Shown here piece after piece: positions 6,241-7,662 of a stretch of 7,662 nucleotides of DNA; within the stretch, counting starts at the first letter, position 1, and every line of letters starts with the position of its first letter. A model generated the notes under the pieces. That model had not been told where the DNA came from. It did not search any database and saw only the letters and a list, made by a program, of their open reading frames with translations. The position numbers were made by a program, and so were the translations under genes. The DNA is from Chitinophagales bacterium (GTDB taxonomy: Bacteria > Bacteroidota > Bacteroidia > Chitinophagales > Saprospiraceae): the NCBI GenBank assembly GCA_013297575.1, contig JAAFHO010000258.1, forward strand, positions 1 to 7,662. Reading direction: 5' to 3'.

Positions 6241-7662
6241 ATGAGCGATGCTATTCACCACGAATGTGGAATTACCCTCCTTAGGCTGCGGAAACCCCTT
6301 GATTACTACAACGATAAATACGGTACTCCCTTCTACGGTATTCAAAAATTGCAGCTATTGATGCAAAAAATGCGTAACCGTGGCCAAGATGGCGCGGGAC
6401 TCGCTACCATCAAACTTGATTCCGAACCAGGAAGACGGTATATCAGCCGAAAGCGCAGTAATGCTAATAATTACCTCGACGACTTATTTAATATGGTTTG
6501 GGGGCGTATTAACCAAGTACCACTGGATAAATACGGCGATACCAAATGGCTTAAAGAAAATGCTGCCTATACCGGCGAGGTAATGATGGGACACCTTCGT
6601 TACGGCACGCATGGCGATAATAGCATCGAACGGGTACATCCGTTTCATCGGCAGAACAACTGGGTTTCCCGTAATTTGCTGCTCGCAGGTAATTTTAACC
6701 TGACCAACGTAGATGAACTTTTTGCCGAATTGGTGGAATTAGGCCAATACCCTAAGGAAAAAAGTGATACGGTAACCGTTATGGAAAAGATTGGTCACTT
6801 CCTCGATGATGAAGTGCAACGCCTTTTTACTTGGTTCAAACCCGACGGACACACAACCCAAGAACTTAATAATATGATTTTTGATAGCCTCGATATTCAA
6901 CGGCTATTGAAACGTTCTTGCAAAAAATTTGATGGCGGCTATGTATTCGGTGGAATGATCGGGCATGGCGATGCATTTATGGTACGCGATCCTAATGGTA
7001 TTCGTCCTGCTTATTGGTATATGGATGATGAAATAGTGGTTGCGGCCTCCGAACGTCCTGCGATACAAACCGTTTTCAATGTACGATTCCCCAATGTACA
7101 TGAATTACAACCAGGACACGCCCTCATTATTAAGCACAACGGAATTGTAGAAGAATTACCTTATGCAGATCCAAAACCACGCACCGCTTGCTCCTTTGAG
7201 CGGATTTATTTTAGCCGTGGCAATGACCGCGAAATTTATCAAGAACGGAAAAAACTAGGCGCACAATTGGCTATTCCAGCCATTAAAGCCGTTGATTACG
7301 ATATTAACCATACCGTTTTTTCGTATATTCCGAATACTGCCGAAGCCGCATTTTATGGTTTAGCCGAAGGTTTGGAACACGCGGTAAACGATTGGAAACG
7401 CACCGAAATATTAAAAGTGAATGCCGAAGGACAACTCAATCCAGATCGGATCATGCAAATCCTTAACGTGCATCCACGTGTTGAAAAATTGGTACATAAG
7501 GACGAAAAACAACGTACTTTTATTGCCGACCAAAATAAGCGCAGCAATATGGTATTGTACGTGTATGATGTGACCTATGGTTTGATCGAAAATGACGTGG
7601 ACGCATTGGTGCTATTGGACGACTCCATCGTGCGTGGTACTACCCTCCGCGAATCTATTGTA
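6241..7662 (+). CDS. purF: Amidophosphoribosyltransferase, long Bacteroidota form, 3' end outside the window
   Basis: The open frame runs 474 codons to the right edge without a stop. PurF makes 5-phosphoribosylamine from PRPP and glutamine, the first step of purine synthesis. The N-terminus MSDAIHHECGI has the nucleophile at C9 of CGI, so an eight-residue propeptide must be removed. The Ntn glutaminase domain shows NRGQDGAG (46-53), GHLRYGTHG (117-125), AGNFNLTN (149-156) and RDPNGIRP (249-256). The phosphoribosyltransferase part has CSFERIYFSRGND (317-329) and the PRPP loop LLDDSIVRGTT (458-468). In the usual enzyme of about 500 residues the PRPP loop lies near residue 365; here it is about 95 residues later, because of insertions near 75-110, 190-225 and 380-440. 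I recall Bacteroidota often having such a long PurF of over 600 residues beside a standard one. The oxyanion-hole NGN is NFN here. The ATG at 6241 gives the family N-terminus. Confidence 0.93.
   Translation, partial: MSDAIHHECGITLLRLRKPLDYYNDKYGTPFYGIQKLQLLMQKMRNRGQDGAGLATIKLDSEPGRRYISRKRSNANNYLDDLFNMVWGRINQVPLDKYGDTKWLKENAAYTGEVMMGHLRYGTHGDNSIERVHPFHRQNNWVSRNLLLAGNFNLTNVDELFAELVELGQYPKEKSDTVTVMEKIGHFLDDEVQRLFTWFKPDGHTTQELNNMIFDSLDIQRLLKRSCKKFDGGYVFGGMIGHGDAFMVRDPNGIRPAYWYMDDEIVVAASERPAIQTVFNVRFPNVHELQPGHALIIKHNGIVEELPYADPKPRTACSFERIYFSRGNDREIYQERKKLGAQLAIPAIKAVDYDINHTVFSYIPNTAEAAFYGLAEGLEHAVNDWKRTEILKVNAEGQLNPDRIMQILNVHPRVEKLVHKDEKQRTFIADQNKRSNMVLYVYDVTYGLIENDVDALVLLDDSIVRGTTLRESIV

Noticed and set aside
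6380..6583. Small plus-strand frame within purF
   Set aside because: It is out of frame inside the conserved glutaminase domain.

Overview
The window looks like the chromosome of a member of the Bacteroidota, possibly from the Saprospiria or a related lineage. The evidence is indirect. Shine-Dalgarno sequences are mostly missing before the starts. Several genes have the Bacteroidota -7 promoter element TAnnTTTG just upstream. A secreted protein ends its signal peptide in an Ala-Gln junction. The PurF homologue is the long form with a Bacteroidota-like N-terminus. No rRNA, tRNA, CRISPR array or insertion sequence was seen, and no stretch over about 210 bases lacks a gene.

Layout. Positions 1-2091 on the minus strand hold two ABC-transporter membrane subunits, probably one operon: a MacB/FtsX-type permease (853-2091), then an ABC-2/NatB-type permease that runs off the left edge (1-801). 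No ATPase gene is visible. A 209-base divergent promoter region follows. On the plus strand come an Rpn-family PD-(D/E)XK nuclease with a long heptad-repeat C-terminus (2301-3491), 3-hydroxyanthranilate 3,4-dioxygenase (3522-4031), and a PLP enzyme of the cystathionine gamma-synthase/lyase family (4056-5240). These three have short gaps and no terminator between them. Next is an unrecognised secreted protein with its own promoter region and a strong intrinsic terminator (5393-6049). Last is a long-form amidophosphoribosyltransferase cut by the right edge (6241-7662).

How the genes relate. The ABC permeases form an efflux or export unit whose substrate cannot be read from the sequence. The dioxygenase belongs to the kynurenine route from tryptophan to quinolinate, and the PLP enzyme to sulfur amino-acid metabolism. 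They may be co-transcribed, but no shared pathway is obvious. PurF starts de novo purine synthesis.

The most interesting element is the Rpn gene. Its 3' part encodes a continuous seven-residue periodicity that begins at an in-frame ATG with a GGAG motif five bases upstream, and it contains a near-perfect 21-bp tandem repeat. This resembles the reported arrangement in which Rpn nucleases carry a nested short antitoxin translated from within the gene. A second point is a perfect 7-bp inverted repeat directly before the purF -7 element, which could be an operator on a leaderless or nearly leaderless transcript.
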